A stretch of 64,000 bases of DNA, taken from NCBI RefSeq assembly GCF_030766935.1, contig NZ_JASERL010000008.1, positions 124,001 to 188,000 of the forward strand, written 5' to 3'. The position numbers were made by a program, and so were the translations under genes. This DNA comes from Streptomyces sp. KL109B. Its GTDB lineage: Bacteria; Actinomycetota; Actinomycetes; Streptomycetales; Streptomycetaceae. Below the pieces are notes generated by a model that was not told where the DNA came from, ran no database searches, and saw only the letters and a list, made by a program, of their open reading frames with translations. Shown here in pieces: positions 1-8,075 of this stretch; position 1 is the stretch's first letter, and every line of letters starts with the position of its first letter.

Positions 1-393
1 TCGGACGTCCTGCACCTGGGCCAGGGCGACCTCCCGGTCCCCGCGGCCCGCGCGATCCTCGGCGATGACGTGCTCATCGGCCGCTCCACGCACGCCGACG
101 CGGAGGCCGCCGCGGCCGCCGTCCAGGAAGGCGTGGACTACTTCTGCACGGGCCCCTGCTGGCCGACGCCGACCAAGCCCGGCCGGTACGCCCCCGGCCT
201 CGACCTGGTGCGCTACACGGCGAGCCTCGGCACCGACCGCCCGTGGTTCGCGATCGGCGGCATCGACCTCACGAACCTGGACGAGGTCCTGGAGGCCGGA
301 GCCCGCAGGGCCGTCGTCGTCCGGGCCATCACGGAGGCCGACGATCCGGGCGCCGCGGCGGCCGAGTTCGCGAAGCGCCTGCGCGCCGCGTGA
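1..393 (+). CDS. thiE: thiamine-phosphate synthase, C-terminal part (5' end outside window)
   Basis: The reading frame is open from base 1, so only the last 130 residues are present. ThiE joins hydroxymethylpyrimidine diphosphate and thiazole phosphate to make thiamine monophosphate in the cytosol. The TIM-barrel C-terminal half shows the family's phosphate-binding features: a GPCWPTPTKPGR loop (family form GPxxxTxTK) and the FAIGGI strand, followed by the usual ending of AGARRAVVVRAI. It reads toward metF, 82 bp away. The identification is firm; what is missing is the N-terminal half. Confidence 0.92.
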   Translation, partial: SDVLHLGQGDLPVPAARAILGDDVLIGRSTHADAEAAAAAVQEGVDYFCTGPCWPTPTKPGRYAPGLDLVRYTASLGTDRPWFAIGGIDLTNLDEVLEAGARRAVVVRAITEADDPGAAAAEFAKRLRAA

Positions 394-463
394 CCTTCGG
401 ATATCGACGGTTTGTCCCTGTCCGCAAGGTGGACGGGGATTAGGGGCTTCGCATATCCGTCAG

Positions 464-469
464 TAACCT
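464..469 (+). promoter_or_regulatory. candidate -10 box of a leaderless metF promoter
   Basis: TAACCT ends 6 bp before the metF ATG, the spacing expected if transcription starts at the ATG itself. No Shine-Dalgarno sequence lies between them. A -35 element is not convincing, so this is an inference from spacing alone. Confidence 0.35.
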
Positions 470-475
470 GCCCGT

Positions 476-1396
476 ATGGCCCTAGGTACCGCTTCCACCA
501 GGACTGATCGCGCCCGACGCGTACGCGACATGCTCGCACCCGGCAAGACGGCTTTCTCGTTCGAGTTCTCCGCGCCGAAGACCCCGAAGGGCGAGCGCAA
601 CCTTTGGAACGCGCTGCGCAGGGTCGAGGCCGTCTCGCCCGACTTCGTCTCCGTGACGTACGGCGCGGGCGGCTCCACGCGCGCGGGCACCGTCAAGGAG
701 ACCCAGCAGATCGTCGCCGACACGACGCTGACGCCCGTGGCACACATCACGGCCGTCGAGCACTCGGTCGCCGAACTGCGCAACATCATCGGCCAGTACG
801 CCGACGCCGGGATCCGGAACATGCTCGCGGTGCGCGGCGACCCGCCCGGCGACCCCATGGGCGAGTGGATCTCGCACCCCGAAGGACTCACGTACGCGGC
901 CGAACTCGTCGAATTGATCAAGGAGTCCGGGGACTTCTGCGTCGGCGTCGCCGCGTTTCCCGCGATGCACCCGCGCTCGCCCGACTGGGACTCCGACGTG
1001 CGGCATTTCGTCGACAAGTGCCGTGCGGGCGCCGATTACGCGATCACGCAGATGTTCTTCCACCCGGAGGAGTATCTGCGGCTGCGCGACAGGGTCGCCG
1101 CGGCGGGCTGCGAGACGCCGATCATTCCCGAATGCATGCCGGTGACGAGCGTGCGCATGCTCGAACGCCTGCCCCAGCTGAGCAACGCCGACTTCCCCGC
1201 CGCGTTGAAAGAGCGAATCCTCACAGCGAAAGACGATCCAGCCGCTGTACGCTCCATTGGCATCGAGTTCGCCACGGAGTTCTGCGCCAAGCTGCTTGAC
1301 GAGGGAGTGCCGGGTCTGCACTTCATTACCCTCAACAACTCCACTGCGACGCTGGAGATCTACGAGAACCTGGGCCTGCATCAAGAGCGGGGCTGA
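476..1396 (+). CDS. metF: 5,10-methylenetetrahydrofolate reductase
   Basis: This flavoprotein reduces 5,10-methylene-THF to 5-methyl-THF, the methyl donor for methionine synthesis. At 306 residues it has the length of the bacterial single-domain enzyme. Visible family motifs are FSFEFSAPKTPKGE near residue 25, SVTYGAGGST, a VRGDPPGD loop and the ITQMFFHPEEY segment. The ATG start has no ribosome binding site but sits just after a TAACCT box, suggesting a leaderless message. It lies between thiE and an unrelated membrane gene, all in the same direction. No SAH-type riboswitch was recognised upstream. Confidence 0.95.
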   Translation: MALGTASTRTDRARRVRDMLAPGKTAFSFEFSAPKTPKGERNLWNALRRVEAVSPDFVSVTYGAGGSTRAGTVKETQQIVADTTLTPVAHITAVEHSVAELRNIIGQYADAGIRNMLAVRGDPPGDPMGEWISHPEGLTYAAELVELIKESGDFCVGVAAFPAMHPRSPDWDSDVRHFVDKCRAGADYAITQMFFHPEEYLRLRDRVAAAGCETPIIPECMPVTSVRMLERLPQLSNADFPAALKERILTAKDDPAAVRSIGIEFATEFCAKLLDEGVPGLHFITLNNSTATLEIYENLGLHQERG

Positions 1397-1443
1397 TTTT
1401 CCGCCGTACCCACCTGGGGTTCGGCCGTACGAGAGGGGCGTAC

Positions 1444-2325
1444 ATGGGCTGGGCGGTCCTCTATGTCGCGTTCGGACTGGTGGCACTGTGGCTCCTCGGT
1501 GAGGTCCTGCTGCAGTACAAGGCACGGCTGCGCTGGCGGCTGCTCGCCTTCGGCGGCTTCCTCGGAGTCGTGGTCGGCGTCCTGCTGCCCTCGGTGATCG
1601 TCATCGGGGCCGGCGCCATCGCGTTCGCGATCGGGCAGACGTACGTCACGCTGTCCTTCCGCCGCGGGTTCGCCGCGGGCTGGTCGCTGAAGGGCATGCC
1701 GGGGGTTCCCGGCATGGGCGGCGGGCGCCGCTCCGAGGAGGAGCTGCACCAGGATCCGACGCTTCAGGTCTCGGACCTGGAGTACGAGCCGGTGCAGCCG
1801 CCGCAGCAGGAGTACGCGCAGGTCCCGGAGACGGCGGCCGAGTCGACGGCGGTGTACGCCCCCCAGCCGATGCCCGACGACACCAGCCAGTACGGCGTCT
1901 ACCAGGACTCCGCGTACGCCCAGCCCGCCCAGGCCGTGCACGGGGCGCAGGAGTACGCCTACGACGCCGGCTCCTACGGCTACGACCAGCAGGGCTACGG
2001 CTACGGCTACGACCCGGCCCAGCAGCCGTACGCCGCCCCGTACTCGGACCCGTACATCGGCGCGCAGACCTACCCGGCACAGCCCCAGTACGGCGACCCG
2101 TACGCCACCGGGCAGGGCTACGCCGACCCGTACGCGACGGCCGCGGGCTACGGCGGGGAGACGCCTCCCGGCGGCGTCTGGGTGCCCCAGCAGCGCAACG
2201 GGGACCCGCAGCAGACCTACGGCGGTGAACTGCCGCCCGAGCAGCACTACCCGACGTACCCGCAGCACGACCCGAACGCCGGGTACGACCCCAACGGGTA
2301 CAACGAGCAGCAGTACCGGTACTGA
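1444..2325 (+). CDS. membrane protein with long Tyr/Gln/Pro-rich C-terminal tail
   Basis: Function unknown. The first 80 residues hold about two hydrophobic segments (roughly 3-20 and 33-67), and the remaining 210 residues are a low-complexity tail full of Tyr, Gln, Pro, Gly and Ala (repeats such as GYGYGYD and QPYAAPYSDPY) with acidic patches. The topology suggests a membrane-anchored protein with a disordered tail. It is usual downstream of metF in Streptomyces, as far as I recall. The ATG start is preceded by GAGAGGGG. It converges on the next gene, with a 14-bp tandem repeat array between them. Confidence 0.75.
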   Translation: MGWAVLYVAFGLVALWLLGEVLLQYKARLRWRLLAFGGFLGVVVGVLLPSVIVIGAGAIAFAIGQTYVTLSFRRGFAAGWSLKGMPGVPGMGGGRRSEEELHQDPTLQVSDLEYEPVQPPQQEYAQVPETAAESTAVYAPQPMPDDTSQYGVYQDSAYAQPAQAVHGAQEYAYDAGSYGYDQQGYGYGYDPAQQPYAAPYSDPYIGAQTYPAQPQYGDPYATGQGYADPYATAAGYGGETPPGGVWVPQQRNGDPQQTYGGELPPEQHYPTYPQHDPNAGYDPNGYNEQQYRY

Positions 2326-2372
2326 GGAGCGGCGCGCCGCACGCCGGGCCCGCGCCGGGCGCGGCGCGCGTG

Positions 2373-2442
2373 GCTCACTGCGAGCCGCTCACTGCGAGCC
2401 GCTCACTACGAGCCGCTCACTACGGGCCGCTCACTGCGAGCC
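2373..2442. repeat. 14-bp tandem repeat, five copies, overlapping a stop codon
   Basis: Five consecutive units of GCTCACTGCGAGCC, with one or two substitutions in units 3 and 4, fill the space between two convergent genes. The last unit on the plus strand contains the final codons and the TGA stop of the minus-strand oxidoreductase, so the array is that gene's 3' end plus its untranslated region. The period is not a multiple of three, so it could not have expanded inside a coding frame without shifting it. Confidence 0.95.
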
Positions 2443-3927
2443 GCGGAACTCCGGGCCCTCCACGATCAGACCCGCCACCAGCGCACCCGACATGCCCGCG
2501 TGCGGCAGCCCGCCGCCCGGGTGGGACCAGCCGCCCACCGTCAACAGGCCAGGCAGCGCCGTGCTGTTCGCCGCGTGCAGCAGCTCGCCGCGGGCCGCCG
2601 CGAGCGCGGGCGCGGGGACGGCGCCGCCCTCGGCCCCGGTCGCCTCGGCGATGTCCTCAGGCGTACGCGCCTCGTGCCACAGCAGCCGCTCGCGCAGTCC
2701 GGGCACCGCGGGCTCGGCCGCCGCGAGGATCCGCTCCACGTCGGCCTCCGCCACGCGCGCGTGGGCCGGCACGGTCACCGTGAGGGTGACGGCCTCGTGC
2801 TCGGCGTCCGGCACCCCCGCCGGGTCGCCGGTGCGCAGCACCGCCACCGTCGGTCTCTGCGGCGCCGCGCCGCCTTCGAAGAGCCACGCCAACTCCGCGT
2901 CCCGGTCCGCCGCGTGCACCACCGTGCGGTGCGGGGTGCCCTCCGGTCGGGCCCCGCGCAGCGCGAGGTGCACGGTGAGCCGGCTCGGCCACGCCGACTC
3001 CTGTTGGGCCGGCCCCCCGTCGCGTACGGCCCGCCCCGGCAGCAGTCCGGCCAGGACGCCCGGGGCGACGCCGGACACCACGAACTCGGCGTCCTCCACC
3101 GTGCCGTCGGCGAGTTCGACGCCCGCCGCGCGGCCGTCCTTCTCCACGATCCCGGTGACGGCCGAGCCGAACCGGAACTCGACCTTGCGTTTCAGGCAGC
3201 GCGCGTACACGGCGTCCGCGAGCGCGCGCATGCCGCCGGTCACCGCCCACGTGCCGAAGGTCTGCTCCATGTACGGCAGCACGGCGGCGCTCGCCGGGGC
3301 CGTACGGGGATCGAGGCCGTACGCGAGCGCGTACTGCTCGACGAGGGCCACCAGGTGCGGCTCCCCGCCCAGTTCGAGCGCGCCGACCTCGGCGAGCGTC
3401 GTCGCCGCGCGGTCCTTGCGCAGGACCCGCTTGCGCACGAGGGCGGGGTACGGCTCGCGGTCGGCCAGCACCTGCCAGTTCGGCCACAGCGGCTCTTCGA
3501 GCAGCGGGCGCCGCGAGCGGTCCCAGGCCTCCCGTGCCCGGTTCATGAAGGCCGACCAGCGCGCGCCCGCGCCCCCGCCGACCGTCGCGTCCAGGGCCTC
3601 GGCGACGCCACCCCGCCGTACGTTCGGCAGATCCGTCGTCGTGCCGTCCGCGAAGACGTGCCGCACGGCGGGCTCGACCTGGGTGAGGCCGACGAGGTCC
3701 TCCAGCGGCTCCTTGCCGGTCTTGACGAACAAGTCCCGGTAGACCGCGGGCAGATGGAGCAGCCCCGGCCCTGTGTCGAACACGAAGCCGTCGCGCTCGA
3801 TACGGCCCACCGCCCCGCCGTACGTCGACGCGCGCTCGAAGACCACCGGTCGGTGGCCCGCGACGGCCAGCCGAGCGGCGGCCGCCATGGCGCCCAACCC
3901 CGCGCCGATCACCGCAATTCGTGCCAT
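2431..3927 (-). CDS. FAD-dependent oxidoreductase of the phytoene desaturase family
   Basis: A 498-residue protein beginning MARIAVIGAGLGAMAAA, a textbook N-terminal Rossmann dinucleotide fold (GxGxxG), followed by FERASTYGG (acidic residue binding the ribose) and GFVFDTGPGLL, typical of the carotenoid/phytoene desaturase and amine-oxidase-like superfamily. No other carotenoid gene is nearby, so the substrate is unknown and carotenoid biosynthesis should not be assumed. The C-terminal VGGWSHPGGGLPHAG motif is the second FAD-binding region of the family. A start ten codons upstream is possible, but the chosen ATG begins directly at the Rossmann strand. Confidence 0.85.
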   Translation of the reverse strand: MARIAVIGAGLGAMAAAARLAVAGHRPVVFERASTYGGAVGRIERDGFVFDTGPGLLHLPAVYRDLFVKTGKEPLEDLVGLTQVEPAVRHVFADGTTTDLPNVRRGGVAEALDATVGGGAGARWSAFMNRAREAWDRSRRPLLEEPLWPNWQVLADREPYPALVRKRVLRKDRAATTLAEVGALELGGEPHLVALVEQYALAYGLDPRTAPASAAVLPYMEQTFGTWAVTGGMRALADAVYARCLKRKVEFRFGSAVTGIVEKDGRAAGVELADGTVEDAEFVVSGVAPGVLAGLLPGRAVRDGGPAQQESAWPSRLTVHLALRGARPEGTPHRTVVHAADRDAELAWLFEGGAAPQRPTVAVLRTGDPAGVPDAEHEAVTLTVTVPAHARVAEADVERILAAAEPAVPGLRERLLWHEARTPEDIAEATGAEGGAVPAPALAAARGELLHAANSTALPGLLTVGGWSHPGGGLPHAGMSGALVAGLIVEGPEFRGSQ

Positions 3928-4033
3928 GTCAGGGACCTTATCCGCCACCACTGACAACGCCGCCGCCAGGTCGCGGCGGCCCGGCGGACCGCCGGACGCG
4001 TTGTGCTGAGTGCGGGCACCGAGTACCCCTGGG

Positions 4034-4380
4034 CTTGAGCACGCACGTCTGAGTATCCGTACCTAGTCAGGGAGATGAGTAGGTACGCGGATGGGGCCCG
4101 ACCTGCGCGGACGGGAGAGTGGAGACCACGGAGGGGGGCACGGATGCGGCACCGCCGACACGGGGCGGCGGAACGGATCGAGTGCCTCTTGCCGCTCCTC
4201 TCGCCCGCGAGGGCGGGAGTGAGCACGGGGGACCCTGGGGGAGACCGAACGGGGGTCCAACGGGGGAGGAACGGGGGATCTCACGGGGGAATCGGGGGAT
4301 CCAACGGGGGAAACGGGGGATGCGCCGGTCCGGTGAGGCCTGAGAAAGACCACAGGCCCCGCCGGACCGGCGCTTCATTT
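4034..4380 (+). ncRNA. candidate small RNA locus with G-run array (speculative)
   Basis: Between the oxidoreductase (start 3927) and the tetR stop (4422) there are about 490 bp with no supportable gene. On the plus strand there is a TTGAGC box (4035-4040), a TACCTA box near 4060, an imperfect inverted repeat (4055-4064 with 4081-4092), nine runs of five G between 4227 and 4319, and a strong hairpin at 4322-4373 followed by TTCATTT. This order of promoter-like box, structured body and terminator is what a small RNA gene looks like. No transcript data are available and the boundaries are approximate. Confidence 0.3.
4322..4373. terminator. GC-rich hairpin, probable terminator
   Basis: Outer arms GCGCCGGTCCGG (4322-4333) and CCGGACCGGCGC (4362-4373) are fully complementary, and inner arms GGCCTG (4337-4342) and CAGGCC (4353-4358) extend the stem after a small internal loop. 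It lies just beyond the tetR stop on the minus strand. On the plus strand it is followed by TTCATTT. It can serve either direction. Confidence 0.6.
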
Positions 4381-4421
4381 CCGCGGTACCGGCGCCCGGT
4401 CCAGCCCGGCCCGGCCCGCGG

Positions 4422-5048
4422 TCAGGCCTTGCCGGTCAGCGGCTGCCCGCCGCCCACCCGCCCCTGGAGCAGCAGCGACAGTGCGGCGTGCACGTCGTCC
4501 AGGGAGCGCTCGGGCTGGAACGCCTGCCAGTCGAGGGCGGCCACGAGGACCATGCCCACGAGGGCCGCCGCCGTGAGCGGCACATCGATCTCCGCGCTCA
4601 GCTCGCCGCTCTCCACTGCGGCCCGCAGCACGTCCTCGACGACGGCCACCGCCTCCTGGCGGACCACGGCGAGCGTGGACTGCCAGGCACGGTTGGTGCG
4701 CCACAGTTCGGCTACGTAGAGCTGTGTGAAGGCCGGGTACTCGTCGATGAAGCCGAGCCCCGCGCGGATCATGGCGTCCAGGGCGTCGACCTTGCTGCCG
4801 CCGTTCTCGTCCGCTTTCCGTGCCGCCTCCCGGAGGGAGGCGGTGAGGAGCCCGACGCCGTGCCGCAGCAGCTCCTCGAAGAGGACCGACTTGCTGGCGA
4901 AGTTGTAGTAGACCGTGCCCTTCGCGACCCCGGCCCGCTCGGCGATCTCGTCGACCGTCGTCGCGGAGAAGCCCTGTTCCGCGATGAGCGTGACCGCGGC
5001 CTCGTAGAGCTTCTGCCGGGTGGCCTGGCGCCGTGTGCTGCTTTCCAT
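4422..5048 (-). CDS. TetR-family transcriptional regulator
   Basis: A 208-residue protein with an N-terminal helix-turn-helix domain (residues 5-55: RRQATRQKLYEAAVTLIAEQ, then FSATTVDEIAERAGVAKGTVYYNFASK) and an unrelated helical ligand-binding C-terminal domain. It is the last gene of a three-gene leftward operon (ABC ATPase, YhgE/Pip protein, this gene), 35 bp after its neighbour. A palindrome of the kind TetR proteins bind lies over the operon's transcription start, so autorepression of the whole operon is the likely mode. The inducing ligand cannot be predicted. Confidence 0.9.
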   Translation of the reverse strand: MESSTRRQATRQKLYEAAVTLIAEQGFSATTVDEIAERAGVAKGTVYYNFASKSVLFEELLRHGVGLLTASLREAARKADENGGSKVDALDAMIRAGLGFIDEYPAFTQLYVAELWRTNRAWQSTLAVVRQEAVAVVEDVLRAAVESGELSAEIDVPLTAAALVGMVLVAALDWQAFQPERSLDDVHAALSLLLQGRVGGGQPLTGKA

Positions 5049-5083
5049 GCCCCCGATTCTCACAGGAGCCTTTGTGGGCGCGC

Positions 5084-7168
5084 TCACAGGCTCAGCTCCG
5101 GGTGCAGCCGGTCGAGTGTCCACACCTGCTTGCGCCGGGCCGTCCACGCGGTGAGGGCGAGCGCCCCCGCCGTGAACGCAGCCAGCACGACACAGGCCTG
5201 CCACACGGGCCCGAGGCCGCCGCCGGAGATCAGCCGCCGCAGGGCCTCCACGACGTAACTCATCGGCAGGAACGGGTGGAGCGCGTTGAAGAAGCCCGGG
5301 CTCGTCTGCACCGGATACGTGCCGCCCGCCGAGGTCAGCTGCAGCATCAGCAGCGCGAGCACGAGGATGCGGCCCGCCGCCCCGAAGCGCGCGTTCAGCC
5401 ACTGCACGATGGCCGCGAAGCACGCCGAGACCAGACACAGGAAGCCGACCGTCCCCGCCGCGTGCAGCATCTCCAGGCCGAGGGCCCAGTGCAGTACGGA
5501 CATCAGGGCTCCCACCTGAAGGAGGCCGAGCGCGGCCACGGGCAGCCAGCCCGCGAACGCCACCCTCCAGGAGGAGGAACCGACCGCGAGGGCCCGCCGG
5601 TTCATCGGCTGGATCAACATGTAGGCGACCATCGCGCCCACCCACAGGGAGAGCGGAATGAAGTACGGGGCGAAGCCCGTCCCGTAGTTGGGCGCCTTGT
5701 GCAGCGACTGGGAGGCCAGCTGGACGGGGTCGGCCATCACTCCGGTGCGCTGTTCGCGGTCCTTCTTGTCGTAGTCGGGGATCTTCTGTACGCCGTCGTG
5801 CAGACCGCCCGCGAGCTCGCCGGAGCCGTCGGCGAGCTTGAACATGCCGCCGTTCAGGTCGTTCGCCCCGGTCTCCAACTCGCCGACGCCGCTGTCGAGT
5901 TCGGCCGACCCGGTGTGCGCCGTGCCGAGCCCGGTGTGCAGCTTCGTGGCGCCCGCGGCGACCTGGCCCGCTCCGTCGTTGAGCTTGTTGATCTGCGCGA
6001 CCGCGTTCTCGACGTCCTGGTCGAGCGTCGGGGCGTGCTTGGCCAGGGCCTCGGACTGCTCCTGGAGCATCGCCAGGTGGCTGTCCATCTGGCCGAGGTT
6101 TCCGTGCTCGTCCTGGATGAGCCGGTTGAGGTCGTCGGAGATCGTGGCGACGTCGTTCGCCGCGGTCTTGGCCTTCTTCAGGTCGGGACAGGCCGGGTCG
6201 TCGACCAGACCCTTCTCGCAGCGCCTTTCGTAGATGGCGTCCAGGGCGTCGGAGCCCGCGTGCGCGCCCGTGCGCGCGGTGGGGGCGATCTTCACCAGGT
6301 CGTCCAGGTTGTGCCGGACGCCCTGCGCGGAGTCCGCGACGAGCCGCGCGGTGTCGGCGATCGCCTTCTTGTTGCCCTTCAGGAAGGGGCGTACCTGATC
6401 GGCGGCGCCGTTGACCTTGTCGGCGAGCAACTGCGTGCCGTCGGCGACCTGTCGGGACCCGGACTCCAGGTCGCCGGCCCCACTGGTGAGCTTCGTCAAG
6501 CCGCTCTCCAGGTCGCCACTGCCCTGCTTGGCGTCCTTCAGACCGTCGGCCAGGTCCTTGGAGCCCTGCTTCGCCTTGCCGATGCCGCCTTCGAGATCGT
6601 CGGCGCCCTTGGCCGCCTTCTTCGTGGCGTCGTGGATGTCCGAGAAGGACACGAAGATCTTGTCGAGGAACGAGCGCGAGGCGTTGCTGGACGCCGCGGA
6701 GCGCACCTCGGAGAAGACCGTCCTGGAGATCTGCCCGACGATGTAGTTGTTCGCGTCGTTCGTACGCACCTGAAGGGCGCTGGTCTCGGGGGAGTCGCCC
6801 GAACTGGACGCGATGCGCTCGCTGAAGTCCTCCGGCATGGTCAGCGACAGGTAGTACGTGCCGTCCTCCAGGCCCTTCTTCGCCTGCGCGGAGCCGACCT
6901 CGTGCCACTGGAAGGTGTCGCTGTCGTGCAGCCCCTTGGTGATGTCGTCACCGGCGCTGATCTTCTGGCCGGCGGCCTTCGCGCCCTGGTCGTCGTTGAC
7001 GAGCGCCACGGGAATCTTGTCGAGCTTCCCGTACGGGTCCCAGAAGGACCACAGGTAGAGCGCCCCGTAGAGCAGCGGCAGCAGCAGGAGCGCGACGAGC
7101 GCCGCGCGCGGCAGCTTTCCCCTGCCGAAGCGCCTGAGTTCAAGCGCGGCGAGCTTCGGCGAGCGCAT
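5084..7168 (-). CDS. YhgE/Pip-family membrane protein (ABC-2-type)
   Basis: A 694-residue protein with one N-terminal transmembrane helix (about residues 20-42, followed by LYLWSFWDPYGKLD, a YhgE/Pip signature), a large extracytoplasmic region of about 400 residues rich in repeated heptad-like phrases (DLESGLTKL, GANDLNGGM, AAGATKLHTG) and a C-terminal block of about five to six membrane helices (from about residue 460). The family includes the phage infection protein Pip and ESX-like export components. The start codon overlaps the end of the ABC gene by 29 bp, so the two are translationally coupled and probably form one complex. Confidence 0.88.
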   Translation of the reverse strand: MRSPKLAALELRRFGRGKLPRAALVALLLLPLLYGALYLWSFWDPYGKLDKIPVALVNDDQGAKAAGQKISAGDDITKGLHDSDTFQWHEVGSAQAKKGLEDGTYYLSLTMPEDFSERIASSSGDSPETSALQVRTNDANNYIVGQISRTVFSEVRSAASSNASRSFLDKIFVSFSDIHDATKKAAKGADDLEGGIGKAKQGSKDLADGLKDAKQGSGDLESGLTKLTSGAGDLESGSRQVADGTQLLADKVNGAADQVRPFLKGNKKAIADTARLVADSAQGVRHNLDDLVKIAPTARTGAHAGSDALDAIYERRCEKGLVDDPACPDLKKAKTAANDVATISDDLNRLIQDEHGNLGQMDSHLAMLQEQSEALAKHAPTLDQDVENAVAQINKLNDGAGQVAAGATKLHTGLGTAHTGSAELDSGVGELETGANDLNGGMFKLADGSGELAGGLHDGVQKIPDYDKKDREQRTGVMADPVQLASQSLHKAPNYGTGFAPYFIPLSLWVGAMVAYMLIQPMNRRALAVGSSSWRVAFAGWLPVAALGLLQVGALMSVLHWALGLEMLHAAGTVGFLCLVSACFAAIVQWLNARFGAAGRILVLALLMLQLTSAGGTYPVQTSPGFFNALHPFLPMSYVVEALRRLISGGGLGPVWQACVVLAAFTAGALALTAWTARRKQVWTLDRLHPELSL

Positions 7169-7913
7169 CGGCCGTCTCCTTCGCGGTGTCGTTCACGGTG
7201 TCGTTCGTGGTGTTCTCGGATGCCGTCGATACGACGACCGCTCCTTCGGGAGCCTCGCTGCACACGGCGACGACCGTGGTGCCCGCGTCGGCGACGGCCC
7301 GCAACTGGGCCCAGATGTCCGCCCGTTCGGCGTCCGCGAGCTTCAGGTCGGCGTCGTCGACGCCGATCAGGCGCGGGCGGCCGATGAGCGCGAGCGCCAG
7401 GGACAGGCGCAGCGCCTCGACCCGCTCCAGGTCGCGCACGGAGGTGCGGGAGCCCTTGGGCAGCGTCTCGGTGTCGAGCCCGGCGGCGGCGAGCGCGGCG
7501 TCGATGCGCAGGCTCGCCTCGGCCCGCCGCTCGGCGGGTGTGCGCAGCAGGCCGCGGAACGTGCCGTCGAACCGCCGCTGCAGCAGCGCCTGTTCCCGCA
7601 GGTGCTCGGCCACGGTCAGGGCCGGGTCGAGCTCCGTCACGCCGGGCACGTGGGCGAGCGCGCTCATCCTGCGTACGGCGGTCATCTGCTTCGGCAGCCG
7701 CATTCCGCCGACCCGCGCCGTCCCCTCGCTCGGCTTCATCCGCCCGGTCAGGGCGAGCAGCAGGCAGGTGCGGCCGCTGCCGGACGGGCCCTCGACGGCG
7801 ACGAGCGAGCCCGCCGCCGCGTCGACGTGGACCTCGCGGAACGCCCAGCCGCGCGGCCCCTTCAGGCCGAATTCCGTGGCGGCGAGCGAGGCGCCGCTCT
7901 GCGTGTCGTCCAT
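7140..7913 (-). CDS. degenerate ABC-type ATP-binding protein
   Basis: A 257-residue single nucleotide-binding domain. The P-loop reads GPSGSGRT, with Arg where ABC ATPases normally have the catalytic Lys. The LSGGQ signature is replaced by SVRDLERVEALRLSLALAL, and the Walker B strand ends IGVDDAD without the usual catalytic Glu. The fold is still clear from the PGVTELDPALTVAEHL Q-loop region and overall spacing. It may bind rather than hydrolyse ATP, or have a regulatory role for the YhgE/Pip protein encoded next. The start ATG is preceded by GGGGGGA; the extra 24 codons upstream would run through the promoter and operator and were rejected. Confidence 0.8.
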   Translation of the reverse strand: MDDTQSGASLAATEFGLKGPRGWAFREVHVDAAAGSLVAVEGPSGSGRTCLLLALTGRMKPSEGTARVGGMRLPKQMTAVRRMSALAHVPGVTELDPALTVAEHLREQALLQRRFDGTFRGLLRTPAERRAEASLRIDAALAAAGLDTETLPKGSRTSVRDLERVEALRLSLALALIGRPRLIGVDDADLKLADAERADIWAQLRAVADAGTTVVAVCSEAPEGAVVVSTASENTTNDTVNDTAKETADALAEARRA

Positions 7914-7938
7914 GGTTCCCCCCTGGGCACCTCTTTGA

Positions 7939-7952
7939 ACTGACTGGTCAGT
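7939..7952. promoter_or_regulatory. candidate TetR operator
   Basis: ACTGAC-TG-GTCAGT is an inverted repeat with six matched bases on each side. It covers the predicted transcription start of the leftward ABC/yhgE/tetR operon. A related half-site TGGTCAG recurs at 7992-7998. The natural candidate to bind it is the TetR protein encoded at the end of the operon. Confidence 0.6.
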
Positions 7953-7956
7953 GCAA

Positions 7957-7985
7957 AAGTTAGCCCGAACTTCCGAGCGAAGCAA
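7957..7985 (-). promoter_or_regulatory. promoter of the ABC-yhgE-tetR operon
   Basis: On the minus strand a TTGCTT box (7985-7980) and a TAACTT box (7962-7957) are separated by 17 bp. The predicted start near 7950 falls inside the palindrome at 7939-7952. Confidence 0.55.
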
Positions 7986-8075
7986 AATGCCTGGTCAGAG
8001 CCGATTGTCAGTGGCGTACCCCACGATGGGCACATACGGCCACAGTGCCGTCACACAGACGACAGGAGGTTCGTC

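Noticed and set aside
4075..4719. 214-codon plus-strand frame beginning with an ATG and good ribosome binding site
   Set aside because: It runs through the G-run array and then antisense across the tetR gene; composition is Gly/Arg-rich with no family resemblance.
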